DNA of 64,000 nt, from assembly GCF_947496855.1 (NCBI RefSeq), contig NZ_CANMED010000003.1, positions 62,001-126,000 on the forward strand. The letters run 5' to 3'. The notes beneath the pieces are model-generated. The model ran no database searches. It was given only the letters and a program-made list of their open reading frames with translations, and was not told the origin of the DNA. Below are positions 31,246 through 41,425 of the stretch, piece by piece. Source of the DNA: an uncultured Aquimarina sp. Lineage in GTDB: Bacteria; Bacteroidota; Bacteroidia; Flavobacteriales; Flavobacteriaceae. The stretch's first letter is position 1, and each line of letters opens with the position of its first letter. The position numbers and the translations under genes were made by a program.

Positions 31246-31288
31246 TTGATTTTCAATAATGCAATACAGTTGCATTATTGAAAATCAA
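31246..31288. repeat. Perfect 19-bp inverted repeat, 5-nt loop
   Basis: TTGATTTTCAATAATGCAA-TACAG-TTGCATTATTGAAAATCAA. Confidence 0.8.
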
Positions 31289-31414
31289 AAGGTTAAACAG
31301 AAAAAAAAAGATTTAGATTCAATAAAAAATAATAGGGAAATTAACTCATATCAATAAAACTAATTTTAGTTGCATTTAACACTTAATTAACGGTGATTTA
31401 GCAAAAAAATAAAA

Positions 31415-31453
31415 TTTATTAAGACTAAATCTTTTAGATTTAGTCTTAATAAA
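31415..31453. repeat. Perfect 18-bp inverted repeat, 3-nt loop
   Basis: TTTATTAAGACTAAATCT-TTT-AGATTTAGTCTTAATAAA; T-rich on the minus-strand exit. Confidence 0.8.
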
Positions 31454-31483
31454 TCATTTAATTTCTATCATTTATCAAAAAAA

Positions 31484-31767
31484 AACTGGAATTACGACAG
31501 TATTTAAAAGTTAAAAATGCAATAGGTCAGGTTCATTTTGATATTAGAATTACATATGATCGTTTTCAAAATTTACTGAACCAAGCAATAATTTTCGGAG
31601 AATCAAATCATGTAAATGAAATCAAATTTAATAAGGGTATATCGAATTTTATAGCTTGTATAAATAGTATGATCTACTTAGACAATGCAGCAACTAATCA
31701 TACGAATACCAAATATGAGTATTTTTTAAGAGCAAAGATTTTAGAGTTTTATTGAGGGAATTCTTTA
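31484..31767 (+). pseudogene. TolC 3'-terminal remnant
   Basis: LKVKNAIGQVHFDIRITYDRFQNLLNQAIIFGESNHVNEIKFNKGISNFIACINSMIYLDNAATNHTNTKYEYFLRAKILEFY*GNSL parallels the C-terminus of the TolC gene at 28189-29610, with CGA to TGA near the end. Confidence 0.85.
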
Positions 31768-31802
31768 AAACCTTAAGAGTTTATAAAAAATTGATATAAA
31801 AT

Positions 31803-32297
31803 TTAAATAGAATTTATAGTTCTTTCCATGAATCTGTATAATTCATGCATTTCTTTTTTACTGGCTTCTTTGCCCAAGCGACCGGCAAAATAGAGGACAA
31901 ACCAGTTAATAAAAAGAAAAAACATTGTAATGATTCCATATAAGCAATCATCTCCTAAACTCATATTGACATATATCCAGATACATGCTCCTAAAAATGC
32001 AGTGAACACAATAAAATGTGCAAACATAAAAAATGTCCAAACCGTTGGACTGGGGCCAAAAAGTCCTTTCAGTTTTGGTTGATCGTTAACATCATAAATT
32101 TCTAAATGCAATTGCGGAGACCAAAAATGTTGATCTTTTTTAGGAATTTTTATAAAAACGTGATGATCTACACGGCTTATCTTAAAATTCTTACAGCCTT
32201 TTCCTTTCTGTTTAAAAGCTTCTAAGACCTTTTCTGATGGCATATCCAAGTCCTGAAAAAACCGTGGCCGTAATACAATGTCCTTTTTTATCTCCAT
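31803..32297 (-). CDS. Membrane protein, hypothetical
   Basis: Intact 164-aa ORF with two predicted TM segments. Confidence 0.65.
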   Translation of the reverse strand: MEIKKDIVLRPRFFQDLDMPSEKVLEAFKQKGKGCKNFKISRVDHHVFIKIPKKDQHFWSPQLHLEIYDVNDQPKLKGLFGPSPTVWTFFMFAHFIVFTAFLGACIWIYVNMSLGDDCLYGIITMFFLFINWFVLYFAGRLGKEASKKEMHELYRFMERTINSI

Positions 32298-32594
32298 AGA
32301 TAAAGATTAAGGTCAATGTTACTATTTTTCTAAATCTATTTTACTGATTTTTATCAGTTTTCAGGAATATCTAGCCCAAATGCATTGCTATTGATTTAAA
32401 TTCATAAACCATAACTTTTTTAATAAAATTATAAATCTTTACGCCTGTTAAAATCTGGTTAATATAGAACACACACACTATAAATAAGAGCTAATTACCT
32501 TATATTTATACTGTTAAGAAATTTTAGCAAATGTTTAAATAAATAATAAAGTGAGTTGTTTTATGACAAACTAGATTCTCAGAACTACTATAGG

Positions 32595-32921
32595 ATGAAT
32601 GATAAACAACAAAATAGCATCCATTTTTTTAGGCAATTTGTCTTCATTTTTGTGGTGTGTACTATGATCATTCAGCCCGTTATACAAACCTTTGATTTCT
32701 TATTTCAGGACAATTATGAATTAGCAAACTATGATTGGGACAAAAACACCGAGAAAGAAGAACAAGAGAAAGACGGTAAAGACGAAAAAATAGAAATACT
32801 AATTACCAGTGATTATTCTTACCAATTTACACAGAATAAAAAATCCCAGTGTCCGTGGTTACAGACTTATTTATGTGATGTATACCAAGAAATCCCGATA
32901 CCTCCTCCAGAACTCGTATAA
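32595..32921 (+). CDS. Small hypothetical protein with one TM segment
   Basis: MNDKQQNSIHFFRQFVFIFVVCTMIIQPVIQTF..., ATG inside a longer ORF. Confidence 0.5.
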   Translation: MNDKQQNSIHFFRQFVFIFVVCTMIIQPVIQTFDFLFQDNYELANYDWDKNTEKEEQEKDGKDEKIEILITSDYSYQFTQNKKSQCPWLQTYLCDVYQEIPIPPPELV

Positions 32922-33219
32922 TTTTTACAATTACTATTGGTGTAAGAGTATATCAAAAGTATATTTATAAAGAAGCTATATATTCTTTTTCAGAATGATC
33001 ATTTTACGAACAATCCTATAAATTATCAATAACTAAAAACTTGTAGAAACCAAGTATAGATGATAGGATATTTACCGTATCAATACTATTATTAAATAGT
33101 ATAAGTTTAGGCTTTTCTAAATATTAAAGAGGGATTAATTAGATTTCCTTTTCTCTACAAGATGCAATAAACACTGAAACCTATAACTATTTCAAATATA
33201 AGTTTAAAAACCTAAAACC

Positions 33220-34080
33220 ATGAAAAATCAAGATCATAAGAATAAATATCAGTTATTAGTCCTTATAGATTTAACCAAAAAATCATATACCGCATTAAAA
33301 AATGCAATCAACTTAGCAAAAGTAATGCGTGGAACTATTGAGGTATTTCATGTGAGTCCACCTGCGGACGTTGTAAAATACGAAAATCAACTTTCTGCAA
33401 TGCGTGCCATAAGTGAAATACATACTACAACAGAAAAAAAACTACAGGATTTAATACTGGAAATTTCAGAAGAAGAAAATGTTGCTATCACGTATAAATT
33501 CACTTTTGGTAATGTAAAAAACGAAATCCATAATTATATTCAGAAAACCAATCCCGACATTGTTGTTATTGGTAAGAGAGAGAAAAAGATAATTAATTTT
33601 TTAGAAGATGGCGTAACTAAATTTTTACTAAAAAAACATTCTGGGATTATTATGATTGCTGGTAACGAAAGAACTATACAATCAAATAGTAATATTTCTT
33701 TAGGCTTTTATAATAATAACAATAATGTTATCGACAAAAACACCATACAATTTGTTAAAGATCTACATGAGCAGCCTAGAAAACCTATAAAATTCTTTAG
33801 TATTCGTAAAAGATCTGCTGCAGAGAAAGCAAAATTAACAATCTCTCGTATAAAAACCGCTTGTAATCTTATGAATGCAGTAGAGTATGAATTTGAAGAA
33901 AGCCCTTATTCCATTAATGGTCTTACAACCTATGTTTCTAAAAATAATGTTGAACTATTGTGTATGGGTCGTTTTAGTGATACTAAAGGATGGTTAAACA
34001 GACTCATTAATAGAAAGTCTTCAATGGGCAATGTGATCGAAAAACTTAATATTTCTTTACTTGTTACTGGAGGTAAATAG
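33220..34080 (+). CDS. Universal stress protein family
   Basis: LLVLIDLTKKSYTALKNAINLAKVMRGTIEVFHV..., NPDIVVIGKREKK...; two Usp-like repeats. Confidence 0.8.
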   Translation: MKNQDHKNKYQLLVLIDLTKKSYTALKNAINLAKVMRGTIEVFHVSPPADVVKYENQLSAMRAISEIHTTTEKKLQDLILEISEEENVAITYKFTFGNVKNEIHNYIQKTNPDIVVIGKREKKIINFLEDGVTKFLLKKHSGIIMIAGNERTIQSNSNISLGFYNNNNNVIDKNTIQFVKDLHEQPRKPIKFFSIRKRSAAEKAKLTISRIKTACNLMNAVEYEFEESPYSINGLTTYVSKNNVELLCMGRFSDTKGWLNRLINRKSSMGNVIEKLNISLLVTGGK

Positions 34081-34553
34081 TACAATACATGCGCTATTCA
34101 TATAAATCATTAATAGATTCTTCTCTACATATGAACTAAAAATATAAAGCCAATATTTATATCATAATCAACAGAACTTGATTGTACAGGGCATAATATA
34201 TAATGGATATCATTATTTATATGATAGTGACTCAGATTATATGGATAAGACATGAGTGTTAAGATGCAGTATAAATGATCTTATTTTATCAACCTCATTT
34301 TCTTTGACAAAAGTGGGCCTAATTTCCAAGCGAACTATTCTCTCTTTTTTATAAAACCTAGGCATTCGAGTAGTTGTTGTGCCCAATAGGGTTTTGAAAA
34401 CATCGAAATTTACGAATCCATCCACTCAAAAAGTCTTCCATAATTGGTAAATTATTTCTCATTCAATTCTTTTTATAAAAATATTCATTTGCTGGGTAAC
34501 AGATTCGTACTTATAGGAACACGGAGGTAGTATTAACTTTTAATCAATATATT

Positions 34554-34725
34554 ATGTTAAAGAGTATTGTGAATTTAGGAACCTAATTAAACAAAGTCCA
34601 ACAACAATCAATCAACGGGGTAAAGTTCTAGCAATTCAACAATCTTGCGAAGATTTTTGTTGTGTGAAGGTGATCCATCAGATGGTGACAATTATAACGC
34701 TTGTATGGCAAACTGCGATGATTAA
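34554..34725 (+). pseudogene. Degenerate double-glycine-leader-type peptide precursor
   Basis: RBS-like CGGAGG; MLKSIVNLGT*LNKVQQQSINGVK then, via frameshifts, CEDFCCV / GDPSDGDNYNACMANCDD*. Confidence 0.5.
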
Positions 34726-34988
34726 ATAGTATTTTAAGTATAATAGAGCTACAACTTACTTATATTAATCTCTGATAATAAAGTCTTCCTTAACTGGAAG
34801 ATTATATTTTAATTTTTCTCTTTCAATACCTACCAAAAGATTACGCCTATCAAAATACAAAAGAAGTGGTAAATCAAAAAAATTGGCGATTTTACAAATA
34901 GATAATATTCTTTTGGTTAAACCTTATGATTTCAATAGTAAACCAAGTAAAAAACATTAAAGATTAGTCATTTTTAAAAAGAATCATA

Positions 34989-35609
34989 TTACTTTTTATA
35001 TCTAACATTTTCTTCTTCTAACCCATAACAAAGAGCTGCTTTTTTTAAGCCAAAAATTCTACCATTCTTTGCTTCGTAATTTGCATATAAAGCACCATTT
35101 TTTCTAAATGCTTGCTGTATTCCTTCTTCTTTTCCTTTGTTCATGTTTAACTTTTTAAAAAGCTCCCCAGTTGGATACCATTTCTTTTGCTCTCCATGGG
35201 GTTTACCTTTATGATAATTGAGTTGAGCAATAAGGATATGTAACGAATCTGGAGACCATATTTTTTTTTCTCCATGTAGTTTTCCATTATGATAATCTGT
35301 AACATTTTTTAAATGTCCATCAGGATACCATTGAATATATTTGTTTTGCTTTTTCCCAAGTAAGACTCCAAACTTTTCCTTCAATCTACTATCTGGATAA
35401 TAGCTTACTGCAAATCCAGAATATGGCTGATTGTTAAACATCCATATGGATATTTTACGATCATAGTGCAGGGCTGATTTTAACAATATTGTTTCTGGTG
35501 CCTTTAAGAGGAGATTTGTATTACGGTTTATTGATGATTTCTCTTTTTGTTCGGAACAGCCAATTGATAGAATGCATACAAACAAAAAACTCCAAAAAAT
35601 TATTTTCAT
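34989..35609 (-). CDS. MORN/YwqK-like repeat lipoprotein
   Basis: Repeats WYPDGHLKNVTDYHNGKLHGEKKIW, GKPHGEQKKWYPTGELFKK; lipobox SIGCSEQ. Confidence 0.8.
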   Translation of the reverse strand: MKIIFWSFLFVCILSIGCSEQKEKSSINRNTNLLLKAPETILLKSALHYDRKISIWMFNNQPYSGFAVSYYPDSRLKEKFGVLLGKKQNKYIQWYPDGHLKNVTDYHNGKLHGEKKIWSPDSLHILIAQLNYHKGKPHGEQKKWYPTGELFKKLNMNKGKEEGIQQAFRKNGALYANYEAKNGRIFGLKKAALCYGLEEENVRYKK

Positions 35610-35713
35610 TATAGTAATTTTAATTTAAGTAATTAATCTAAAAAGAAATCACCCAAAAAAACAAGAAAATGCCAAAAGTGATTTCTTTTCCAATGAATCA
35701 TCTTTGATATTAC

Positions 35714-36487
35714 CTACATAATATTATTAGGAGTGCCTTGCAAATCAACAGCAAAAAGGGCTATTATAGACCCTAAATAATATTCATTGATGATGTGATA
35801 ATGATAAAAATCGTCACCCTCACTGTGCTGTGTCGAAGTGTTATGTCCTCCAGAAACATCCAAATCTATTGGATTATCACCGGTCGAGTTACATTTTCTA
35901 CCATAAATTAAAAATCCATCTGATAAGATTCCTACCAATTTTTCATCGTCATGAGAAAGCACGGTATTTTCCGGAACATCCGAAGATTCAACATGGTAGT
36001 GATACCCTGAAGGCCCATTGTGAGCTCCTGCATAATCAAATGTTTCTACAATCATTTCTTCTATTGGCCTATTGTCCCCTTCTTGATCATTAAAAATAGG
36101 GACTCCCGTTACAGAAATACCAATTGCACCTAGCCCTGTAGCCGTAGTCGAAGCGGCTATTTCTGGCGCAGAAGGAACAGTAACAGTAATGCTACGACTT
36201 CCAATACCTCCAGGAGTTAAACGAGTAGCCACTACCGGATCAATATATAAAGGTTCGGTTTCTGCCCAGTAAGGAGACGTGTGATTAGGTAAACCATTTG
36301 ATTCAATAGTAATTTCGTCACTATCAAAAGAAATAGTAACAGCATCAGGATTAAATTCATCAAATGCAGATAATGGTGTGCTACCTTCGGTTGATGGATC
36401 CCCTGTATTGTTCGAATCATCCTTACAAGATGAAATTAAAATAATAGCTCCCAAAAGGAACAAAGATGTGAATTTTGAGTTTTTCAT
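35714..36487 (-). CDS. YHYH-domain protein, lipoprotein
   Basis: GPSGYHYHVESS, DDFYHYHIINEYY; lipobox SSCKDD. Confidence 0.8.
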   Translation of the reverse strand: MKNSKFTSLFLLGAIILISSCKDDSNNTGDPSTEGSTPLSAFDEFNPDAVTISFDSDEITIESNGLPNHTSPYWAETEPLYIDPVVATRLTPGGIGSRSITVTVPSAPEIAASTTATGLGAIGISVTGVPIFNDQEGDNRPIEEMIVETFDYAGAHNGPSGYHYHVESSDVPENTVLSHDDEKLVGILSDGFLIYGRKCNSTGDNPIDLDVSGGHNTSTQHSEGDDFYHYHIINEYYLGSIIALFAVDLQGTPNNIM

Positions 36488-36730
36488 ATTTTTAAATTTA
36501 AATGTAAGTGTGTTATAGTTAGACTTTACTATTTAAAAAAGGTTTAATTGTGGTGAAGATTTAATAACTGTTAGCCTAAACGTCTCTTTTATAACTCGTT
36601 TATTTTCTTAAGTAGCAATATGAATTACTTTAATCTTAAGTATGAAATATATTGAACTTCTTAAAGTCACAGATTGGTGTTAATAGGATAGGTATCTCCT
36701 AGAGCAAATCTCATAACAAGTTTTAAAACA

Positions 36731-37291
36731 TTATTTTACATTCATTAATGCAACATACATTGCATCTAGAAAGTCTTGCTGTTTTTTATCGTCCTTAAAA
36801 TAGCGTTGATATAACACACTACAGCCTTCTACATCTAAGATGTTAGATGTATCAAAAGACCAGTTGTCTCGGTTCTTTACTGTAATATCTAGACTACAAC
36901 CTTCTTCTTTCCATTTTTTGTAAAATGCTGTTTCATTGTTGGGTGCTACTTCAAAATCTGCATACACACTATATCCGCTCATATCTTTATTAAAAAACTT
37001 GTAAATAGTAGTAATGGGCACACCACCCCAATTAATCGTTCTACCTCCTGATAATTCAAAACCAGTGAGGTATTTTTCATTCATTATCGAACCTTGCTCT
37101 CCTTTTTTTAGGAAGTGTTTTTCGAAGTTTAACTTAGTCCCTTCTGGTATCGCTATTTCTTTAATTGTTATAGGCTCTGTGGTTATGAAATAGGGATTGT
37201 TAGCAGGCGATCCATTAGGGTTTAAGGTAAGGTCACAAGCAATAAAGAAACTTATAATTAATGTAATAAAAGATAATTTTAAGAATTTCAT
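36731..37291 (-). CDS. Hypothetical lipoprotein
   Basis: Intact ORF, lipobox FIACDLT. Confidence 0.65.
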   Translation of the reverse strand: MKFLKLSFITLIISFFIACDLTLNPNGSPANNPYFITTEPITIKEIAIPEGTKLNFEKHFLKKGEQGSIMNEKYLTGFELSGGRTINWGGVPITTIYKFFNKDMSGYSVYADFEVAPNNETAFYKKWKEEGCSLDITVKNRDNWSFDTSNILDVEGCSVLYQRYFKDDKKQQDFLDAMYVALMNVK

Positions 37292-37398
37292 AATCTGTTT
37301 TCTATTTTTCTGTTTCAGTAGAAAAGTAACGTATTTTCTAAACCATCACCAACGTACAACTAGTATACATTACAAACCTATGTTAGATAAAATAAAAA

Positions 37399-37432
37399 AA
37401 CAACCATAATACACAAAAGCAATATGGTTGTT
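37399..37432 (-). terminator. Terminator hairpin, repeated module copy 1
   Basis: AACAACCATA ... TATGGTTGTT, T-run on minus side; similar sequence at 62574-62596. Confidence 0.65.
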
Positions 37433-37539
37433 AAATATATATTCTTACTCATAGTTTCTACTAGTCACAGACCAGTACTCTTGAGGCTTAAACCACTGAA
37501 TTTTAACAAAAAAATCCTTTCTAGAGCCTTATACGACGG

Positions 37540-37941
37540 TTACTGTTTCTTTTTTATTTTAGTCAAAATGTGTGATAATATTAAAAACAAGAACGCTATT
37601 CCAAAGCCTAAAACTCCTATATTAATTCCTGCTATAGTCTTTTCACTTCCATCTAAATATTTCATAGAACCACCATATCCATCTTTTAAGAAGAATGCTA
37701 ATAAAAATCCTCCTGTAACCATAAGACTTAATAAAGTGCTTAATTGGACTTCTTTTTTATACCAGACTAACCACAAGCATAATACTCCGATACTTGAGTT
37801 AGTTATCAATTGCCAAACTTCATGAATTCTGGCATGAGGAGTCCAATCTGGGTTCCAAACATGCGTTTCATTGATATCCAAAAAAGGGACGACAAACGCA
37901 TATAGAATTATACTAAATGTTATTGCTATTTTTTTTATCAT
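37540..37941 (-). CDS. Membrane protein, hypothetical
   Basis: 133-aa ORF with about four hydrophobic segments. Confidence 0.65.
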   Translation of the reverse strand: MIKKIAITFSIILYAFVVPFLDINETHVWNPDWTPHARIHEVWQLITNSSIGVLCLWLVWYKKEVQLSTLLSLMVTGGFLLAFFLKDGYGGSMKYLDGSEKTIAGINIGVLGFGIAFLFLILSHILTKIKKKQ

Positions 37942-38022
37942 GACTATTTGTTTTTAGATTACACATCTAATACTATATAGGGTATTTCACTTCAATGGTT
38001 CTCAATCCTTGAGTAAACCTTT

Positions 38023-38931
38023 TTAATCAAGAGAATTGCTATTAGTTGTTTCATGGATTTCGTTTCTAAATTCCTGATAATATGACAAAACACCGCTTGG
38101 ATCTTCAATTTGCGGCCAATGTCCAATAGCTTCCCCCAATAGCTTTACTTTAGGATTAGGAATCAGTTCTTTATATCGATTAGCCATATGAATACCAGAA
38201 TTGGGATCGAATGGCCCATTTATAAAGCACATTGGAATCTTTGTGTTTTGCATAGCACTGATCCATCTTTCTTGATGGTTTAATTTGTCAAAAACCAGCC
38301 TCCCTATCAAATATGCGATTGACTTACCGTCCTTATAATTTAAAATATTCCAGAATTGATGTATGAGTTGGTCAGTAGGTTGGGTGTTGGGACCAAAAAC
38401 TGATTTTACTGATTTTTCTAATTTCTTTTTAGTGAGAAGCTGGCTCAACAATTTCCCAATAGGTTTGGGAGATTGAGAAAGCAGTCGCTGTATCATTCTA
38501 GGTTTGTAGCTATCCATAAACAAACCACCGTTCATAAACACAACGGATTGCATGGTAAAGCTGTTTTGTGAAGCTAAGTCCCTAGCTAATAATTCTTGTA
38601 CAATACTAACTCCTAGATCGTGTGACAGGATATGGGTTTGTTTGATACCCCAAAACTCAATTAAAAAGTTGACCATTTCGCTATGTTCCTGAAAGTTATA
38701 GTCATGATTTTTGGGTTTATCAGAAAAACCCATACCTAAATAATCAAATGTAAAAACGGTATAATTTTTTACCAAATTTCCCCAAACAGATTTCCACTCG
38801 AAGGTATTGAATGGATACCCGTGAAGTATTAAAAGGTTAGGACCATTACCTTCCTTTATATAAAATATTTGATGACCGTTTATAACTGTTGTCCTACCCC
38901 TATTCTTCCAAGCAATCACTTCTTTGTCCAT
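38023..38931 (-). CDS. Alpha/beta hydrolase
   Basis: LLILHGYPFNTFEW, FDYLGMGFSDKP, LSHDLGVSIVQEL. Confidence 0.9.
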   Translation of the reverse strand: MDKEVIAWKNRGRTTVINGHQIFYIKEGNGPNLLILHGYPFNTFEWKSVWGNLVKNYTVFTFDYLGMGFSDKPKNHDYNFQEHSEMVNFLIEFWGIKQTHILSHDLGVSIVQELLARDLASQNSFTMQSVVFMNGGLFMDSYKPRMIQRLLSQSPKPIGKLLSQLLTKKKLEKSVKSVFGPNTQPTDQLIHQFWNILNYKDGKSIAYLIGRLVFDKLNHQERWISAMQNTKIPMCFINGPFDPNSGIHMANRYKELIPNPKVKLLGEAIGHWPQIEDPSGVLSYYQEFRNEIHETTNSNSLD

Positions 38932-38964
38932 TCCAAGCTTAGTATGATTAATAATATCACAAAG

Positions 38965-39714
38965 CTACTTATTAGGTATGATAGAAATTTGTAAAAATCG
39001 GTCGTTTTCGTTATTTGACAGGCTTTTTGGAGTGTGGTTGGTATACTTTTTTATTTCTTTATTAAAATGAGATCTGTCGTAATAGTTTTGGTTAGAGAAT
39101 AATTCTCCTTTTTTGATGTCTTTGAATGATGCCGAACATCTTATTATATTACAATAACTTTTTAGTGAAAGCCCGAACGTTTTATTAAAATATCTGTTAA
39201 TTTGCCTACTAGACCAAAATACTTTATCCGTAAAATAGCTTACACTTTCATTGCCTTTAGTTTCACTCAACAACCTGAATAGATTAAGTTTTCGATTATC
39301 TACGTTTCTTTCTTTATTAATTTCTTCACTTATTATTGAACTTAACCTATCAATCGTATCTAGGTTTTCGGAAAAGTCAAATGAATTTAGATTCCAAAAA
39401 GCATCGGGTAACTTTTTTTCCGAATTTAACAACGGAGCAATACTTTCGCAGAATATATATTCCGCAGCTGGTAATTTGAATTGTATTCCGAAAAGTTGAT
39501 GATTTGGAGGAATCACCACCTCTACCTCTTTTGTGTATAGTCCTGTTAACACAGTACTTTGGTATTTATAATTATCAAAGTAAACGATAACATCAAAAAA
39601 ACCGTCAGGTAAAATCGTATAATCAAGTTTTTTTGATGAATCGTTGTCTAACCACCAAAAACACCTGACATACTGTTTCAAAACCTCATTAGATGCTTGT
39701 TGGTAGTAAGTCAT
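38965..39714 (-). CDS. AraC family-like transcriptional regulator
   Basis: DUF6597-like N-terminus (YYQQASNEVLKQYVRCFWWLD) and C-terminal HTH (FGLSLKSYCNIIRCSASFKDIKKGE...YDRSHFNKEIKKYTNHTPKSL). Confidence 0.8.
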   Translation of the reverse strand: MTYYQQASNEVLKQYVRCFWWLDNDSSKKLDYTILPDGFFDVIVYFDNYKYQSTVLTGLYTKEVEVVIPPNHQLFGIQFKLPAAEYIFCESIAPLLNSEKKLPDAFWNLNSFDFSENLDTIDRLSSIISEEINKERNVDNRKLNLFRLLSETKGNESVSYFTDKVFWSSRQINRYFNKTFGLSLKSYCNIIRCSASFKDIKKGELFSNQNYYDRSHFNKEIKKYTNHTPKSLSNNENDRFLQISIIPNK

Positions 39715-39755
39715 ATCCTATACTTCAAGTTTGGGTTAGTTTATATTTTATCAGT

Positions 39756-39880
39756 TTTGTATATAATTAGTTATGTGGTTAAGTAACTAATTATATACAA
39801 ATCGAATAAGTAATTTGCGAGATTTTCTGTAAAAAACTCATTACTAAGTTATTAATATTATAAGGTATTATGCACAGTGT
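39756..39880 (-). repeat. Cassette-boundary-like element E3a
   Basis: Contains perfect 18-bp inverted repeat TTTGTATATAATTAGTTA / TAACTAATTATATACAAA (39756-39801); right end overlaps the stop of the 39868-40088 remnant. Confidence 0.5.
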
Positions 39881-40088
39881 TCTTTTATTTTTCTACCAAT
39901 ACCCTTAACTATTTCCACGTGTCTAAGTTTAACATCTTCTTTATTCAAATTGGCTCTTAGTTGGATGCCAATCAACTGACCAAAAAAAACCATCGTTCTT
40001 TCTTTTCTTGATTTTGAATCCTTTCTTTTTGGGGTTGTTTACACCCTAAAAACATGCTGAAGATTATTAATATAAAAAATGTTCTCAT
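39868..40088 (-). pseudogene. Small lipoprotein gene with frameshift
   Basis: MRTFFILIIFSMFLGCKQPQKERIQNQEKKER then other frame MVFFGQLIGIQLRANLNKEDVKLRHVEIVKGIGRKIKEHCA*. Confidence 0.5.
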
Positions 40089-40113
40089 CTGTTTCATTTA
40101 GGCAATGTACTTC

Positions 40114-40299
40114 AACTGTTTGTGTATGAAACGTAACGTGTAAAAAAAGCTAACCTTTCCGATTAAAACAAAACTGTGTTTTTATATTTTATTGAGTTTT
40201 CTTTGTAAAACTAAACCAAAATATTCGACGATCTTTGCTTAGAAGCACAAACCATAGTATTAACAGAGATTTGAGCTATTTTTCATATACATTGCTACC
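40114..40299 (-). repeat. Cassette-boundary-like inverted-repeat element E3b
   Basis: Arms GTGTATGAAACGTAACG and GCTATTTTTCATATAC; internal sequence resembles E7. Confidence 0.55.
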
Positions 40300-40353
40300 A
40301 AACGTTTCTACGATTACTTTCAAAATTATATGTACTAAATTTATTGTTACTTC

Positions 40354-41259
40354 TTAAAAATTAACTGATCTTAACTTATCAATAATTTCTGTGCTTACCC
40401 AATACACATTTGATGACTCATCTTCGTCGGATCTATTAAAAAACAAATATTTGCCATCTGGCGTGATACTCGGGCACGATTCACTAAAATTAGAATTTAC
40501 TTCATTTCCAAGAGGAATTGGTTTTGTCCATGTACCGTCTTTTTCCTTAAAGCAGACATAAATATCGTGATCTTCATTTTCTTTCTTTCGATTATATACC
40601 AATAAATACTCTTGAGATGGAGAAATAAACCCGTGATGACCAAATTCAAGTTCTATTTCTTGTACTTCAGGAAATTCACCGTTTTTGTTGGGCGCATAAT
40701 ACATTTTCGCTTTTGAAATACTTGTATAAAAAAGATCTCCATTTTTAGCTTGATTAATATAAAAAACTAGGTCATCATTAATAGGTGAATCAAGTTTTAT
40801 TGCATCACTCCAAGAGTCCTCTAAACGGTTTACGTACCAAATTTTCTCATCCGAAAAAATAGAATCAAAAGCTGTGAAGTAAATCCTTTTGTCATTAAGA
40901 CTAACGGATGGATATAATTCCTCATTTTTTTTCCCATCGGTAAAATTTGCTCTTTTAACGGGAGTCCATTTATTACCTTTAAGTTTTGAGAAATAGATAG
41001 ATGATGTTTCTTCATCTTTTTCATGAGCTGAAAAATATATTTCATCTAAATCAGGAGAAAACGAAATAGTTGATGCGTTCCTTCCGTTGATTGAAACAAT
41101 TCCAGGAGCAAAAACTTCTGGAATTAAACCTGGTGGTTTTTGTCCAAAATAGAGGTTTTCTGTAGTTGATGAATCACTAACTATTGAGTGCTGTTTTTTA
41201 TTTTTACAAGCATTTACAAACAATGCAAATACAAGTATTAATAATTTAATAAATTTCAT
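40354..41259 (-). CDS. PD40 (WD40-like beta-propeller) lipoprotein
   Basis: Repeats [45 protein letters not shown]; lipobox VNACKNK. Confidence 0.8.
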   Translation of the reverse strand: MKFIKLLILVFALFVNACKNKKQHSIVSDSSTTENLYFGQKPPGLIPEVFAPGIVSINGRNASTISFSPDLDEIYFSAHEKDEETSSIYFSKLKGNKWTPVKRANFTDGKKNEELYPSVSLNDKRIYFTAFDSIFSDEKIWYVNRLEDSWSDAIKLDSPINDDLVFYINQAKNGDLFYTSISKAKMYYAPNKNGEFPEVQEIELEFGHHGFISPSQEYLLVYNRKKENEDHDIYVCFKEKDGTWTKPIPLGNEVNSNFSESCPSITPDGKYLFFNRSDEDESSNVYWVSTEIIDKLRSVNF

Positions 41260-41282
41260 GCTATTTCTTTGTTGTTTATATG

Positions 41283-41425
41283 TTTGCTAATGGTCTAGTG
41301 TTTGAGTAGTAGCGGATTTCTACTTACAGGCCTTTCTGTTCTGCACTGACCTTTGTTTTTATGTTTTTACTTTTATTTTGTCTCTTAAACCGCTATTACT
41401 TATACTCATTGTTAACACCTGCTTT
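41283..41425 (-). repeat. Cassette-boundary-like inverted-repeat element E4
   Basis: Arms GTTTGAGTAGTAGCGG and CCGCTATTACTTATACTCATTGTTAACACCTGC; abuts the stop at 41426. Confidence 0.6.

Noticed and set aside
34237-34425. 62-aa minus ORF
   Set aside because: No recognisable domain, RBS or context; not supported.
34765-34925. Open minus frame TKRILSICKIANFFDLPLLLYFDRRNLLVGIEREKLKYNLPVKEDFIIRD
   Set aside because: Looked like a possible XRE-regulator C-terminal remnant, but no start or HTH core is visible; too weak to call.
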